The notes under the pieces are model-generated. The model searched no databases and had not been told where the DNA came from. It saw nothing but the letters and a program-made list of their open reading frames with translations. From Carnobacterium alterfunditum DSM 5972 (GTDB lineage: Bacteria; Bacillota; Bacilli; Lactobacillales; Carnobacteriaceae), in contig NZ_JQLG01000004.1 of NCBI RefSeq assembly GCF_000744115.1, forward strand, positions 248,001-312,000: a stretch of 64,000 nucleotides of DNA, read 5' to 3'. The position numbers were made by a program, and so were the translations under genes. The stretch's first letter is position 1, and each line of letters begins with the position of its first letter. Below, one piece after another: positions 31,348-39,922 of the stretch.

Positions 31348-31360
31348 AAACACGAACTAT
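31348..31360 (+). promoter_or_regulatory. Possible PurBox (PurR site) upstream of xpt
   Basis: AAACACGAACTAT matches 11 of 13 positions of the Gram-positive PurBox AWWWCCGAACWWT. It lies about 80-85 bases upstream of the expected transcript start, close to the -76 position known for activating PurBoxes in Lactococcus. No second box is clear. Confidence 0.4.
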
Positions 31361-31419
31361 ACTACTAAAAAGTAATATATAAGTCGCTTTTTTAACCTTA
31401 TTTTAAAAAAACAGGGTCC

Positions 31420-31495
31420 AGAAATTTTAGTTTATTGTATTGATCCTATTTATTAAACCATTAGAAACCATCTCCTAAAATAAACTAGAAATTCT
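31420..31495. repeat. Long imperfect inverted repeat upstream of the acidic membrane protein gene
   Basis: AGAAATTTTAGTTTATT (31420-31436) and AATAAACTAGAAATTCT (31479-31495) are complementary at 15 of 17 positions with a 42-base loop. It ends about 50 bases before the start codon at 31547. It could be a regulatory stem or a small decayed element; no terminal duplication is seen. Confidence 0.5.
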
Positions 31496-31546
31496 ATAAA
31501 GAATGTTATATTATTAAGCTAAAGTCTTCATAGAGAGGAGTTTAGC

Positions 31547-32263
31547 ATGCGCAACAGAAGTTTACTAGGACTCATTAAGCACTATTGGTATCTGGGTATA
31601 TTATTTGTCATTCTTATTGTGGTGCTTGTTATTGGTACACAACAAGAAAAACCATGGTCAACTGATTTTGATGCAACTGAAACAAAATCATCTGTTATAA
31701 AAGATAAGTCTGCCAGCGTTGAATCAGAGGCTAGTTCTGCTGAATCAGAAGATAGCGATGATGCTTCCCGAATAGATTCAGAATTATTTTTCTTAAGCGA
31801 TGACCAAAAAGAAAGTGAAGAATCAGAGCTTGATGAACCAGAAAACGAGGAAACGGAAGATTTAGCTGAAATCAAGTCCGAAGAAATACTCGATGATGAC
31901 GACCCTATCAATGATTATGATAGTAATCAAACGAATAGAACCAGCAGCTACACACCTACCTATTCTAATGATAACTATAGCCAACCTAAAAGTTCAACTT
32001 CATCCACACAAAAAAATCCGACTACATCAACGCCTTCTAAGCAACCTGCTAAAACACCAGCAGCTGAGCCAGAAGAACTAAAAGAATCGATATCGGTTGT
32101 GGAATCGGAACCAAAACCAATCGAGATACCAACAGTTGAAGTCGAAGTTGAGGAATCAGCCAAACCAGAAAAAACGGAGGAATCTGCTGCTCCAGAACTC
32201 ATCGAATCAGAAAAAAACATAGTGGAGGATTCTTCAATTGATACTCCCTCTATCGAAGAATAG
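31547..32263 (+). CDS. Membrane-anchored, acidic, serine/glutamate-rich protein of unknown function
   Basis: 238 residues. A short basic N-terminus (MRNRSLLGLIKHYW) precedes one transmembrane helix (about residues 15-33). The rest is low-complexity and outside the membrane, rich in S, E, D, T and P, with repeated ESE/EESE stretches (about 50-115), a Thr/Ser/Pro-rich middle (128-165) and an acidic tail. There is no catalytic motif. It could be a wall-spanning spacer or a secretion/division accessory protein; I do not recognise a family. The ribosome site GAGAGGAG and a terminator at 32299-32336 show that it is an independent transcription unit. Confidence 0.75.
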   Translation: MRNRSLLGLIKHYWYLGILFVILIVVLVIGTQQEKPWSTDFDATETKSSVIKDKSASVESEASSAESEDSDDASRIDSELFFLSDDQKESEESELDEPENEETEDLAEIKSEEILDDDDPINDYDSNQTNRTSSYTPTYSNDNYSQPKSSTSSTQKNPTTSTPSKQPAKTPAAEPEELKESISVVESEPKPIEIPTVEVEVEESAKPEKTEESAAPELIESEKNIVEDSSIDTPSIEE

Positions 32264-32298
32264 AAACTAGTCGATTATTTAAACATTAGTGTCAATAC

Positions 32299-32336
32299 AA
32301 AAAAAGTGCATTGTCATTGGACAGCGCACTTTTTTT
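32299..32336 (+). terminator. Terminator of the acidic membrane protein gene
   Basis: AGTGC..TGTC pairs with GACA..GCACT around ATTG, preceded by A residues and followed by T7. MITE copy B is inserted exactly in the T-tract and duplicates it. Confidence 0.85.
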
Positions 32337-32337
32337 G

Positions 32338-32598
32338 GGTTCTATAATTTTTAGTGTTGCTAGATTTAATCTAATTGCATTACTTACCCAAATTTCTGAA
32401 GGAATAGGGTTGCTTGTAGCCATGTATAAGATTCAATGAGAATTACAAAACGTTGGCGCTTCAGCGATTAGGTTTTGTTTGAAGCTTGAAAGTCTGTAAG
32501 ACTACAGGCTTACAGACGGTCCAATGGCTCCACAAGCAAACCCGTCCATTCCAGAAGAAATTTCTTTTTGAAATATCCACACCATTTGACATAGAACT
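32338..32598 (+). mobile_element. MITE copy B: 261-bp element with ISL3-like terminal repeats and 8-bp target duplication
   Basis: The left end GGTTCTATAATTTTTAGTGT aligns with the ISL3 left end GGCTGTATAATTTTTGGTGT. The reverse complement of the right end, AGTTCTATGTCAAATGGTGT, aligns with the ISL3 right end GGCTCTACGTCAAATGGTGT. TTTTTTTG flanks it on both sides (32330-32337 and 32599-32606), the 8-bp duplication typical of ISL3. It has no ORF. The interior forms a long hairpin, GGGTTGCTTGTAGCCAT pairing with ATGGCTCCACAAGCAAACCC, with inner stem-loops such as GTCTGTAAG/CTTACAGAC. Confidence 0.85.
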
Positions 32599-32642
32599 TT
32601 TTTTTGTACTAATGTTTAATCTTTTATTGTTTCAGTATCTTC

Positions 32643-33962
32643 TTAGTTTTCCTCCGTATTTAAACGTTCGACATAGAGACTGACTAGACGTGAACCTTCT
32701 ACTTTGTTGGACTTAAGTAAGTAGTTTTCATACTCTATACTAACATTCTCATCTGGTCGAGGTATATTTCCATGTTGTGTAATGAAATAACCGGCGATTG
32801 AATCTACATCACTGGACTCAATGTTAGTTCCAAAAAATTCATTGAATTTTGATAATTGAGTTGAACCATCTACTAAATAAATACTTTCAGATACTTTTTC
32901 GATCATGTTAGATGTTTCATCATATTCATCATCAATATCCCCTACTATTTCTTCAAGCAGATCTTCTAATGTTACAATTCCGACTACTCCGCCATATTCG
33001 TCATTTAGTACGGCTAATTGATTGCGCGTGCGTCTTAACTCAAACAGCAAGTCATCCACATGGATCGTTTCAGGAACAAACAATGGTTGATTTAAGATAT
33101 CTTTTAAATCGATATCATCCAGTTTTGTTGTACGAGAAGCTTTCAACAAATTTTTAACATGGATGATCCCAATAATACTATCTTTATCCTCAATATAAAC
33201 TGGCACACGAGAATAGGGAATATCTAGTAATTGAGGAATATTCACTTCACTTCCATCTTTATAATCGATCATGAAGGTATCGGTACGCGGAACCATGATT
33301 TCTCTAGCCATTTTAGTATCCATTGATAAGATACCTTTTAACATAGTAAATTCATCTGGATCGATTGCTCCAGCTAGTTGACTATTTTCTAGATAAACAC
33401 GAAATTCATCACGTGTCATTTTTTCTTTTTCTTCCGTAAAATCTATTGGCGTCATTCTCTTTAAAATATCGGTCGAAAATGAGAGCAATTTCACAAATGG
33501 TTTAGCTATTTTTTGTACAATAAGAATGACACCAGAAGTCGCGCGAGCAACCTCTTCAGCTTTTTGCAAAGCGACTTGTTTTGGATATAATTCCCCAAAC
33601 ACAAGGGTTATATAAGATAGTACGATCGTCACAACAAATGTTGCTATCTGCGTTCCCCCAGGAATATTTGATAAATAGGGTTCTAGGCGAATGGCAAAAC
33701 TGGTTGCTGCTGATGCACTTGCAAAGAAACCTGCTAAGGTGATAGCTACTTGAATTGTAGCTAAGAAGTTATCTGAATTACTTAGCAGCTTCAAGATATT
33801 TAACGACTTCTTATCGCCTTTAGCTGCTCTTTCTCTTATTTTCCCTTGATTTAGTGATACAAATGCCATTTCTGCTGATGCGAAAAATGCATTAACAGCT
33901 GTCAATATAACGATAATTAATATCTGTCCTATCATCGACTGACTATCGGGGTCTGAGTTCAT
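32643..33962 (-). CDS. CNNM/CorC-family membrane protein with CBS pair (hemolysin C-like)
   Basis: 439 residues: a DUF21/CNNM membrane domain with four helices (about residues 10-190), a CBS pair (about 215-335, with MVPRTDTFMIDYKDG and DEYGGVVGIVTLEDLLEEIVGDIDDE) and a C-terminal CorC/HlyC domain (about 350-430). Relatives are linked to magnesium and cobalt efflux or homeostasis; the name hemolysin is historical. It is a single gene, converging with the acidic protein gene across the MITE. Confidence 0.9.
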   Translation of the reverse strand: MNSDPDSQSMIGQILIIVILTAVNAFFASAEMAFVSLNQGKIRERAAKGDKKSLNILKLLSNSDNFLATIQVAITLAGFFASASAATSFAIRLEPYLSNIPGGTQIATFVVTIVLSYITLVFGELYPKQVALQKAEEVARATSGVILIVQKIAKPFVKLLSFSTDILKRMTPIDFTEEKEKMTRDEFRVYLENSQLAGAIDPDEFTMLKGILSMDTKMAREIMVPRTDTFMIDYKDGSEVNIPQLLDIPYSRVPVYIEDKDSIIGIIHVKNLLKASRTTKLDDIDLKDILNQPLFVPETIHVDDLLFELRRTRNQLAVLNDEYGGVVGIVTLEDLLEEIVGDIDDEYDETSNMIEKVSESIYLVDGSTQLSKFNEFFGTNIESSDVDSIAGYFITQHGNIPRPDENVSIEYENYLLKSNKVEGSRLVSLYVERLNTEEN

Positions 33963-34063
33963 TTATCATTGTCTCCTTTAAATTTTTCTAATTTTTTACA
34001 AAGTAGCAATACTATACCACTTTTTGAGCCTATTTTCAACTACTCATCTTTACTGTGTTCTCG

Positions 34064-36115
34064 CTATTGTTGTTGGAATGTATCCATTTTTTCAAGCATT
34101 GGCAACATAGTATCGATTACTGAACCACTTGATTTCCCTTCGATCATAGCCAACATCAAATATTCGCTGTTTTCAGCATCAAAAGCTAACAAGAAACCGT
34201 TTGTTTCAGCGTCTTCGCCTTCTGTTTCGGCTTCTGTTGTTTCAGCTGTACCCGTTTTAGCTGCTATTTTTTGGTCAATAACAGCTAATTTGTGAGAAGA
34301 ACCGTATTCTTTTTCTACAGCCTGAACTAAGTCCTCTTTGATTATTGCTGCTGATTCTGGTGTGACGGCTTGTTTGGATTCTGCTGTTTCTTGATCCGCA
34401 GTCAATTTAGGGTAAACAAGTTTGCCTCCATTTGCAAATGGTGTATAGGATACCGCTTGTTGAATGGGATTAAGTAACAATTCACCTTGCCCAAATGCGG
34501 TATCTGCCAAGTGCCCTTCTGAATCTAATGTGCCGCTGTTTGATATTTGAGCTGGGTTCATCGCAATTGGCAATTTCAAGTCCTCACCAAATATATATTT
34601 GCTTAAACCTGTTTCATAAACTTCTTGTCCCATTTCTAATGCTTCTCGTGCAAAATAAATATTATCTGAATACGCAAATGCATCTGCTAGATTCACACTA
34701 GGAACATCTTTCACCCGGGTAACTTTATAATCTCCCCAAGAGGCATCTTTTTGCCAAGATAACCCGTCAATTTCCTGCGTTTCTGCTGGAATGATCGTTC
34801 CCGCATCTAGACCTATGCCCGCTGTAATAACTTTAAACGTTGACCCTGGTGCATATCCAGAAGCATATCGCGCTAAAAATGGGCTCATAGGATCGTCAAC
34901 GTATGCTTGGTAATCTTCAGAACTGATGCCGCTTGACATTAAGTTTGCATCATAAGAAGGCGTACTGACTAATGCTAACAAGCTTCCGTCCGTTGGATCC
35001 ATGAAAACGGCTGAACCGCTCTCTCCCGTTAATTCATCATAAGCAGCTTGCTGTATCTCAGCATCAATGGTCAAAGTAATATCCTCACCATTCTCAACTT
35101 CAGATTCTTGTAATACCATTTTTAGTTCGCTGTCACTTGTTTGGATCTCGATGCGCCCGCCTTTTTGACCTCTTAACCTTTCGTCATAAGTTGCTTCCAA
35201 ACCAGACTTGCCAATAAGGTCTCCGGCACTCAATGTTGGATTTTTCTCAATGTCATCTGCTGAAGCATCTCCAACGTATCCAATCAAATGGGCAGCTGCT
35301 TCATTTAAAGGATATGTACGAGCCGTTGTTTCTTGATAAAGTACTCCAGTAGCTTGTGGTAATTCTGCATCTTGAGCCAATATTTTAAACGGTACAAAGC
35401 TTTCTGGCGTTACCCAGCCTTGCTCTAACAAATTTTCTAATTCTTCTACTGCAACGTCATACGTATCAGCAATTTTTTCTAAATTGGTTGTCTTTTGGTC
35501 CCCTTCACCTAATGCTGAAGGCTGCAGACCTGCTTGCATAGAGGTCCCAATAGTTGCTAATGGCGAGCCGTCTTTATCTAAAATCTCGCCTCGTTCACCT
35601 GCCGTTTTTATGATTGAGATTTTATCCGTTGGTTCCATATCTGGAAAAATAAGTTGTGTATCCCAATCGACTTGATATTCGCTATCTACCTTAGACAACG
35701 TTGTTTCGTATGACTTTTTGTCTAATTCACCTAATGCTGTTTCCATGTTTACCGAATAGGAGATCCTATATTCATCCGTTTCCTCATTTTGTGTAAGCGA
35801 AAAATCAGACACTTTCAGCTCCGCAGCTCCTATACCGCCATATACTATTACGTAGCGCTCTGCCATCGATTCTCTTGTGTAATCGATAGCAGCCAATGAT
35901 TCTTCAGAAACGATTTGGCTCATAGCAGTATAATCTTGTTTTTCTACTGCTGCGATAAACGTATCTGCCGTTTTTTGAGCGGCTTTTTCATCTCTGGCTG
36001 CCGACCAAGCATTATATCCGATAACTCCTCCAACAATCAATGCAATCGCCGCTATACTGGTACTGATTATTGCCCATAAGGGAAACTTTTTTCCTTTTGT
36101 GTTGCTGTTTCGCAT
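34064..36115 (-). CDS. Penicillin-binding protein, class B, MecA_N/PBP3 type
   Basis: A transpeptidase that cross-links peptidoglycan. 683 residues: one N-terminal transmembrane helix (about 14-35), a MecA-like N-terminal domain (about 38-150), a PBP dimerisation domain and a C-terminal transpeptidase with all three motifs: SxxK in APGSTFKVITAG (about residue 415), SDN in FAYSDNIYFARE and KTG in AAKTGTAETTE. Length and layout match PbpC/PBP3 of low-GC Gram-positives and relatives of the low-affinity PBP2a. Whether beta-lactam affinity is low cannot be told from sequence. Confidence 0.93.
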   Translation of the reverse strand: MRNSNTKGKKFPLWAIISTSIAAIALIVGGVIGYNAWSAARDEKAAQKTADTFIAAVEKQDYTAMSQIVSEESLAAIDYTRESMAERYVIVYGGIGAAELKVSDFSLTQNEETDEYRISYSVNMETALGELDKKSYETTLSKVDSEYQVDWDTQLIFPDMEPTDKISIIKTAGERGEILDKDGSPLATIGTSMQAGLQPSALGEGDQKTTNLEKIADTYDVAVEELENLLEQGWVTPESFVPFKILAQDAELPQATGVLYQETTARTYPLNEAAAHLIGYVGDASADDIEKNPTLSAGDLIGKSGLEATYDERLRGQKGGRIEIQTSDSELKMVLQESEVENGEDITLTIDAEIQQAAYDELTGESGSAVFMDPTDGSLLALVSTPSYDANLMSSGISSEDYQAYVDDPMSPFLARYASGYAPGSTFKVITAGIGLDAGTIIPAETQEIDGLSWQKDASWGDYKVTRVKDVPSVNLADAFAYSDNIYFAREALEMGQEVYETGLSKYIFGEDLKLPIAMNPAQISNSGTLDSEGHLADTAFGQGELLLNPIQQAVSYTPFANGGKLVYPKLTADQETAESKQAVTPESAAIIKEDLVQAVEKEYGSSHKLAVIDQKIAAKTGTAETTEAETEGEDAETNGFLLAFDAENSEYLMLAMIEGKSSGSVIDTMLPMLEKMDTFQQQ

Positions 36116-36131
36116 CTCACTACACCTGCTT

Positions 36132-36851
36132 TTAGTTTTTATTTTCTTCTTCTAACGCCTTTTGTTCATCATAAAAAGTTTCTTCTTCTTGACGGTATCT
36201 TTTCATTAGATCACTAAATAATTTTCCATTACTAGGTGGTGTGTACGTAATGGCATTCGCACCGGCAGCGATGGTTGCTTTAATGCTCTCTTCTGTTGGA
36301 CCGCCTGTTGCAATAATCGGTACTTTTGGAAATTTCTTGCGTATTTCACGCACGATATGAGCCGTTTTAGCTGCTCCGCTGACATTCAATATGTCAACAC
36401 CAGCATCTAATTTTTCTTGGATATCTGTAAATTCTGATACTACCGTTGATATAATAGGAATATCAATTAGTTTATCTATTGCACGATAAGTCTCTTTTGG
36501 TGTAGGTGCGTTTAATACGACACCCATACAGCCGTGTGCTTCGGCAAATAAAGCAATATTAGCCGAACGGTGTCCATTTGTAATACCTCCGCCTACTCCA
36601 GCTAGGACAGGCATATTTGCTACATTTGTGATCCCTTGGATGATAGCTGGATGCGGTGAGAAAGGATAAACGGCAATGACCGCATCTGCATCATTGTTCA
36701 TAATAATGGCGATGTCCGTTGTGAAAATAAGCGAACGAAATCGCTTTCCGTTTATGATGATGCCACTTGCTGTGTCAATTATTTCTGGAACTGCTACATA
36801 ATGCTTTCTCAAATCAGTCGTTATACTTGGAGAATCTTTTTTAGCTACCAT
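36132..36851 (-). CDS. TIM-barrel protein, putative phosphate-binding hydrolase-like
   Basis: A 239-residue predicted beta/alpha barrel. The pattern resembles phosphate-binding barrels such as IGPS or ThiG: repeated strands ending in ADAVIAVYPFSP, MPVLAGVGGGITNG (about 81-94), GVVLNAPTPKE, VDILNVSGAAKTA and VPIIATGGPTEESIKA, where the last GG would hold a phosphate. The substrate is unknown. It lies 16 bases upstream of the PBP gene in the same direction and is probably co-transcribed with it. The ribosome site AAGGAGTGGGG is strong. The C-terminal 30 residues are charged and helical. Confidence 0.7.
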   Translation of the reverse strand: MVAKKDSPSITTDLRKHYVAVPEIIDTASGIIINGKRFRSLIFTTDIAIIMNNDADAVIAVYPFSPHPAIIQGITNVANMPVLAGVGGGITNGHRSANIALFAEAHGCMGVVLNAPTPKETYRAIDKLIDIPIISTVVSEFTDIQEKLDAGVDILNVSGAAKTAHIVREIRKKFPKVPIIATGGPTEESIKATIAAGANAITYTPPSNGKLFSDLMKRYRQEEETFYDEQKALEEENKN

Positions 36852-37059
36852 TTCCCCACTCCTTTTTAGTTGTCTTTATACCGTTTATTTTAACGAATAT
36901 CTGATCTAATTGCTATCATTCTGCAATAAATAAAGCGATTACTTATTGTCATTAATAAGAAGTTGAAATAAAAATTCCAACTTCTTACTGGACATTCTGA
37001 CTGTCTATTCTAAAAGATATCCCAAAAAGAGAGCTCAAAGGCATAATACACTTAGATGC

Positions 37060-37710
37060 TTAGTCTTGATCATATTGATTTAAGTCGTATTGTTCGATTA
37101 AGCGAATCAGTTTATTAGGATAATCAGGATCGGTGGCATAGCCGCTTTTTTGTAATGCGTAAGCCGCTTCTTTGTAGTCCTTTGATGCTAAGACTTTAGC
37201 ATATTGATCTGTATTCCAGGTCGTTCCTTTAGTGAATAATTTTGAATGATCTTCCATCGATTCTTGCCAAGTAGTGTATTTTCTGAATTCTGCATTAACT
37301 TCGATCCATTCTCCGTCAACAAATTCTCTAGTAGTCATCGTAACAGTTGGGTCAGCACTATCCCCTTTGATTCCATAAAAATTATTATTTTTTACAGAGA
37401 GTTCACTAGTACCCCAATCTGATTCAAGTATGGCTTGAGCGATGCTGATACTCGGTAAAACACCGTATTCTTCTTGCAACACTTTGGCGTAACCAACAAT
37501 TTGGACGATAAAATGATGCTGGTCTTCTTCTTCTTGCTTGTCTTGATATACTTTTATTTCAGGTGTCTCTTGTGCTAAAAAATAAAGGGTCCCAAGAAAA
37601 ATGAATACAAAAATAAAGAGTGTTACCAAGAAATAGCTAGGCTTTATTTTTTCATTTCCCTTACGCTTCACCTTTTTATAGGTACTTTTTTTTTGCTTTT
37701 TAAGTGGCAT
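37060..37710 (-). CDS. Membrane-anchored N-acetylglucosaminidase (FlgJ/LytD-type, glucosaminidase domain)
   Basis: A peptidoglycan hydrolase of 216 residues. A lysine-rich N-terminus and one transmembrane helix (about residues 27-46) are followed by a PF01832-type domain (about 70-205) with the catalytic glutamate in AQAILESDWGTSELSVKNNNFYGIKG and late motifs KYTTWQESMEDHS and KSGYATDPDYPNKLIRLI. There are no LysM or SH3 repeats. It lies 44 bases downstream of the carboxypeptidase gene and was probably transcribed with it. Confidence 0.88.
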   Translation of the reverse strand: MPLKKQKKSTYKKVKRKGNEKIKPSYFLVTLFIFVFIFLGTLYFLAQETPEIKVYQDKQEEEDQHHFIVQIVGYAKVLQEEYGVLPSISIAQAILESDWGTSELSVKNNNFYGIKGDSADPTVTMTTREFVDGEWIEVNAEFRKYTTWQESMEDHSKLFTKGTTWNTDQYAKVLASKDYKEAAYALQKSGYATDPDYPNKLIRLIEQYDLNQYDQD

Positions 37711-37754
37711 AACTTTCTTCCTTTCAATGAAAAAACAAATTACCTTAAACGAGT

Positions 37755-38558
37755 TTACTTACCAGCTTCTTCTAATAAAGCAACGTACTCTTCTAAAGCT
37801 AACTCATGTTTCTTCATATAACTTGCATTTTCTTTTCCAACGTAACGAAAATGCCATGATTCATATTCGATGCCAGTTTCATCTTTTTTACCTTCAGGGA
37901 ACCGCAAGACAAATCCGTACTCAGCTGCATGCTCAACTAACCATTGTTGTGATGCTTGAGTATCAAATTCAGCAACAAGCCCTTTGCCTGTATTCACCCA
38001 TTCTGTATCCATCACATCAATGGCAAGTCCGGTATGGTGTTCACTTCCTCCAGGAATAGCAATATAATCTTCCGTTAATTTAACGGCTTCTTCTTGAGAA
38101 AGGCCTTCATCTAAATATTGTTGGATCTTATTGTTGTAATTTGTGGTTTGCAACTCAACTGAACGATAAGTTGAAACGGCTAGTATCTCATGACCCGCTT
38201 CTTTTCCAGCATCAGCCATAGCGACATAGTCTTCAATGATCCTTTCATCAACCAAATAACCATTCGGTAATTCACTTAAGGGTATTTCTACCGATTCATC
38301 TATTTTTGTCCAATTATTAACGAGTATTAAATTCCAATCATCTGATGAAACAGCTGGTAAAGTATCCAGCATTGCCTGATGTTCAGCTTCTTTTGCTCGT
38401 TTTTGTTCTTCTTCTGGTGTTAATTTTTCAATAGAAGAACTGGTTTCAGAAGCTTGATTAGAAGCTTGATTAGATTCAGAACCGGATTCTTGATTAAATT
38501 GTTCGCACCCTCCTAAGATACCAGTTGTTATCAGTAGCAAGGCTAATTTTTTTTTCAT
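37755..38558 (-). CDS. D-Ala-D-Ala (D,D)-carboxypeptidase lipoprotein, VanY/DdcY family
   Basis: 267 residues: a lipoprotein signal peptide with lipobox ILGGC (cysteine 18), a Ser/Asn-rich linker (about 22-45) and a peptidase M15B domain. The zinc ligands and catalytic residues are visible in GSEHHTGLAIDVMDTE (HxxxxxxD) and YESWHFRYV (glutamate and third histidine). Such enzymes trim pentapeptide stems to tetrapeptides. Nothing links it to glycopeptide resistance: there is no vanH/A/X or two-component system nearby. Confidence 0.9.
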   Translation of the reverse strand: MKKKLALLLITTGILGGCEQFNQESGSESNQASNQASETSSSIEKLTPEEEQKRAKEAEHQAMLDTLPAVSSDDWNLILVNNWTKIDESVEIPLSELPNGYLVDERIIEDYVAMADAGKEAGHEILAVSTYRSVELQTTNYNNKIQQYLDEGLSQEEAVKLTEDYIAIPGGSEHHTGLAIDVMDTEWVNTGKGLVAEFDTQASQQWLVEHAAEYGFVLRFPEGKKDETGIEYESWHFRYVGKENASYMKKHELALEEYVALLEEAGK

Positions 38559-38599
38559 TATTTTAAAGACTCCATTCTAATTTTTTATTTCATCTAAAA

Positions 38600-38745
38600 G
38601 GATCATCCAATAAATAGTGTTGGTATATTGAAATGAGATTTCTGCTAGAATAAGATCCATTGCGTCGCTAAAAGCAACCTCTATTCCTTCATAAATTTTG
38701 GGTGATTGATTTACGTTGTCCACCAACACTAAAGATTATAGATCC
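38600..38745 (-). mobile_element. MITE copy C: short, decayed, in reverse orientation
   Basis: Read on the minus strand, it begins GGATCTATAATCTTTAGTGT, continues to TGAAGGAATAGAGGTTGC and ends AGAAAT..CCAACACTATTT, the same order of blocks as copy B, but it is only 146 bases long with most of the interior lost. It lies between the divergent VanY-like and PTS-like genes and so forms part of their promoter region. The flanking bases show no target duplication. Confidence 0.7.
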
Positions 38746-38850
38746 CTTATAAGCATCTTTATGCTTAAGATAGTGTACTTTTGAGTTCACTCCTTTATAA
38801 TAACATTAATATAGAATAAGGTTAACAGGAAATCTTTTGGAGGTTTACTC

Positions 38851-39864
38851 ATGAAAAAAGAAACGTTCACAGATCAACTTTACAAAGCATCCCAGGGTAT
38901 TGCTGCAGCAGTTGTAGTAACTTTAGGTATTGGACTGTTGATTCAAAGTATTGGAGAACTATTAGGTCTTACAACACTTGTCACTATTGGTGCTGTTACG
39001 AAAACATTATTGATTCCTGGATTGGGGATTGGGATCAGTTATTATTTGAAAACAGATATTTTAACTATGTTAAGTGCCTCGGCAGCAGGAGTGATCGGCG
39101 GCCGCGCATACATTTTTGCAAATGGTGTGCTGTCTTTAAAAAGCGGTGAACCTGTTGGAGCGCTAGTGGCTATTGCCATAGCGATCGTCGTCGGCACCTT
39201 TTTGTTCAATAAAACACGGTTCAACATGATTTTAGTACCTTTTGTCAGCGTATTGATCAGCGGATCAGTAGGCTACGCTTTGTCCTCACCCATAGCCTAC
39301 ATACTAAACTCGGTCTCATCATTGATCACTTCTTCTGTAGCTGGTTTTCCTCTTTTATCATCAATGGTTTTAGGATTAGTTTTCGGTATGCTGATTTTAT
39401 CACCGGCTTCATCAGCCGCTGTTGCTCTAGCTTTACAATTAGACGGTGCTGCCGGAGCAGCTGCTCTAATTGGATGCAGCGTTCAGTTTACGGTTTTTGC
39501 CTTTCTCAGTCTGAAGGATAATGATGCTGGAACATTCTTAGGTCAATTGATCATTACTCCAAAACTGCAAACTGGCAATATTATTAAACATCCTAAAGTG
39601 GCTTTATTTCCATTGCTTTTGGGAACGATCTTAGCTCCTGTCGGGGTTCTAGTTTTTAATTTAGAAGCCTCCGCTGAAATTGCAGGCATGGGTTTATGTG
39701 CTTTAGTTTCTGTTTTCGGGATCGCCTCTTCTCAAGGGATGGCTGCTACCTTTTCATACCTTTTTGTGGTGATTTTCTTACCAGGTTTATTGAGTATCGT
39801 ATTCAAGCCTTTCTTGCTTAAATCAAATCTGCTAAAACCCAACGAATTAAAAATTACTATCTAA
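38851..39864 (+). CDS. PTS EIIC-like membrane protein (PF13303 family)
   Basis: 337 residues with about nine hydrophobic segments and many glycine/alanine-rich helices; the pattern (TDQLYKASQGIAAAVVVTLGIG at the N-terminus, ILSPASSAAVALALQLDGAAGAAALIGC near 190-220) fits the PTS_EIIC_2 family. No EIIA or EIIB gene is adjacent, so it may be an orphan permease or act with other PTS proteins. The substrate is unknown. ATG 38851 follows TTGGAGG; it ends at a strong terminator. MITE copy C lies about 100 bases upstream. Confidence 0.8.
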   Translation: MKKETFTDQLYKASQGIAAAVVVTLGIGLLIQSIGELLGLTTLVTIGAVTKTLLIPGLGIGISYYLKTDILTMLSASAAGVIGGRAYIFANGVLSLKSGEPVGALVAIAIAIVVGTFLFNKTRFNMILVPFVSVLISGSVGYALSSPIAYILNSVSSLITSSVAGFPLLSSMVLGLVFGMLILSPASSAAVALALQLDGAAGAAALIGCSVQFTVFAFLSLKDNDAGTFLGQLIITPKLQTGNIIKHPKVALFPLLLGTILAPVGVLVFNLEASAEIAGMGLCALVSVFGIASSQGMAATFSYLFVVIFLPGLLSIVFKPFLLKSNLLKPNELKITI

Positions 39865-39867
39865 ACG

Positions 39868-39909
39868 AAAAAAGAGTTACCAGGGATAGATCCTGGCAAC
39901 TCTTTTTTT
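39868..39909 (+). terminator. Terminator of the PTS EIIC-like gene
   Basis: AAAAAAGAGTTACCAGG and CCTGGCAACTCTTTTTTT pair with one mismatch around a 7-base loop. Confidence 0.93.
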
Positions 39910-39922
39910 GATCTACTATCGT

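Noticed and set aside
32643-33962. Hemolysin toxin
   Set aside because: The HlyC-like name is historical; the domain layout is that of a CNNM/CorC metal-homeostasis protein.
34064-36115. Methicillin-type resistance gene
   Set aside because: A MecA_N domain is normal in PBP3-type proteins of this group; no SCC elements, mecR or mecI are nearby, and affinity cannot be read from sequence.
37755-38558. Vancomycin resistance
   Set aside because: Only a lone VanY-like peptidase is present, which is common in wall metabolism; vanHAX and vanRS are absent.
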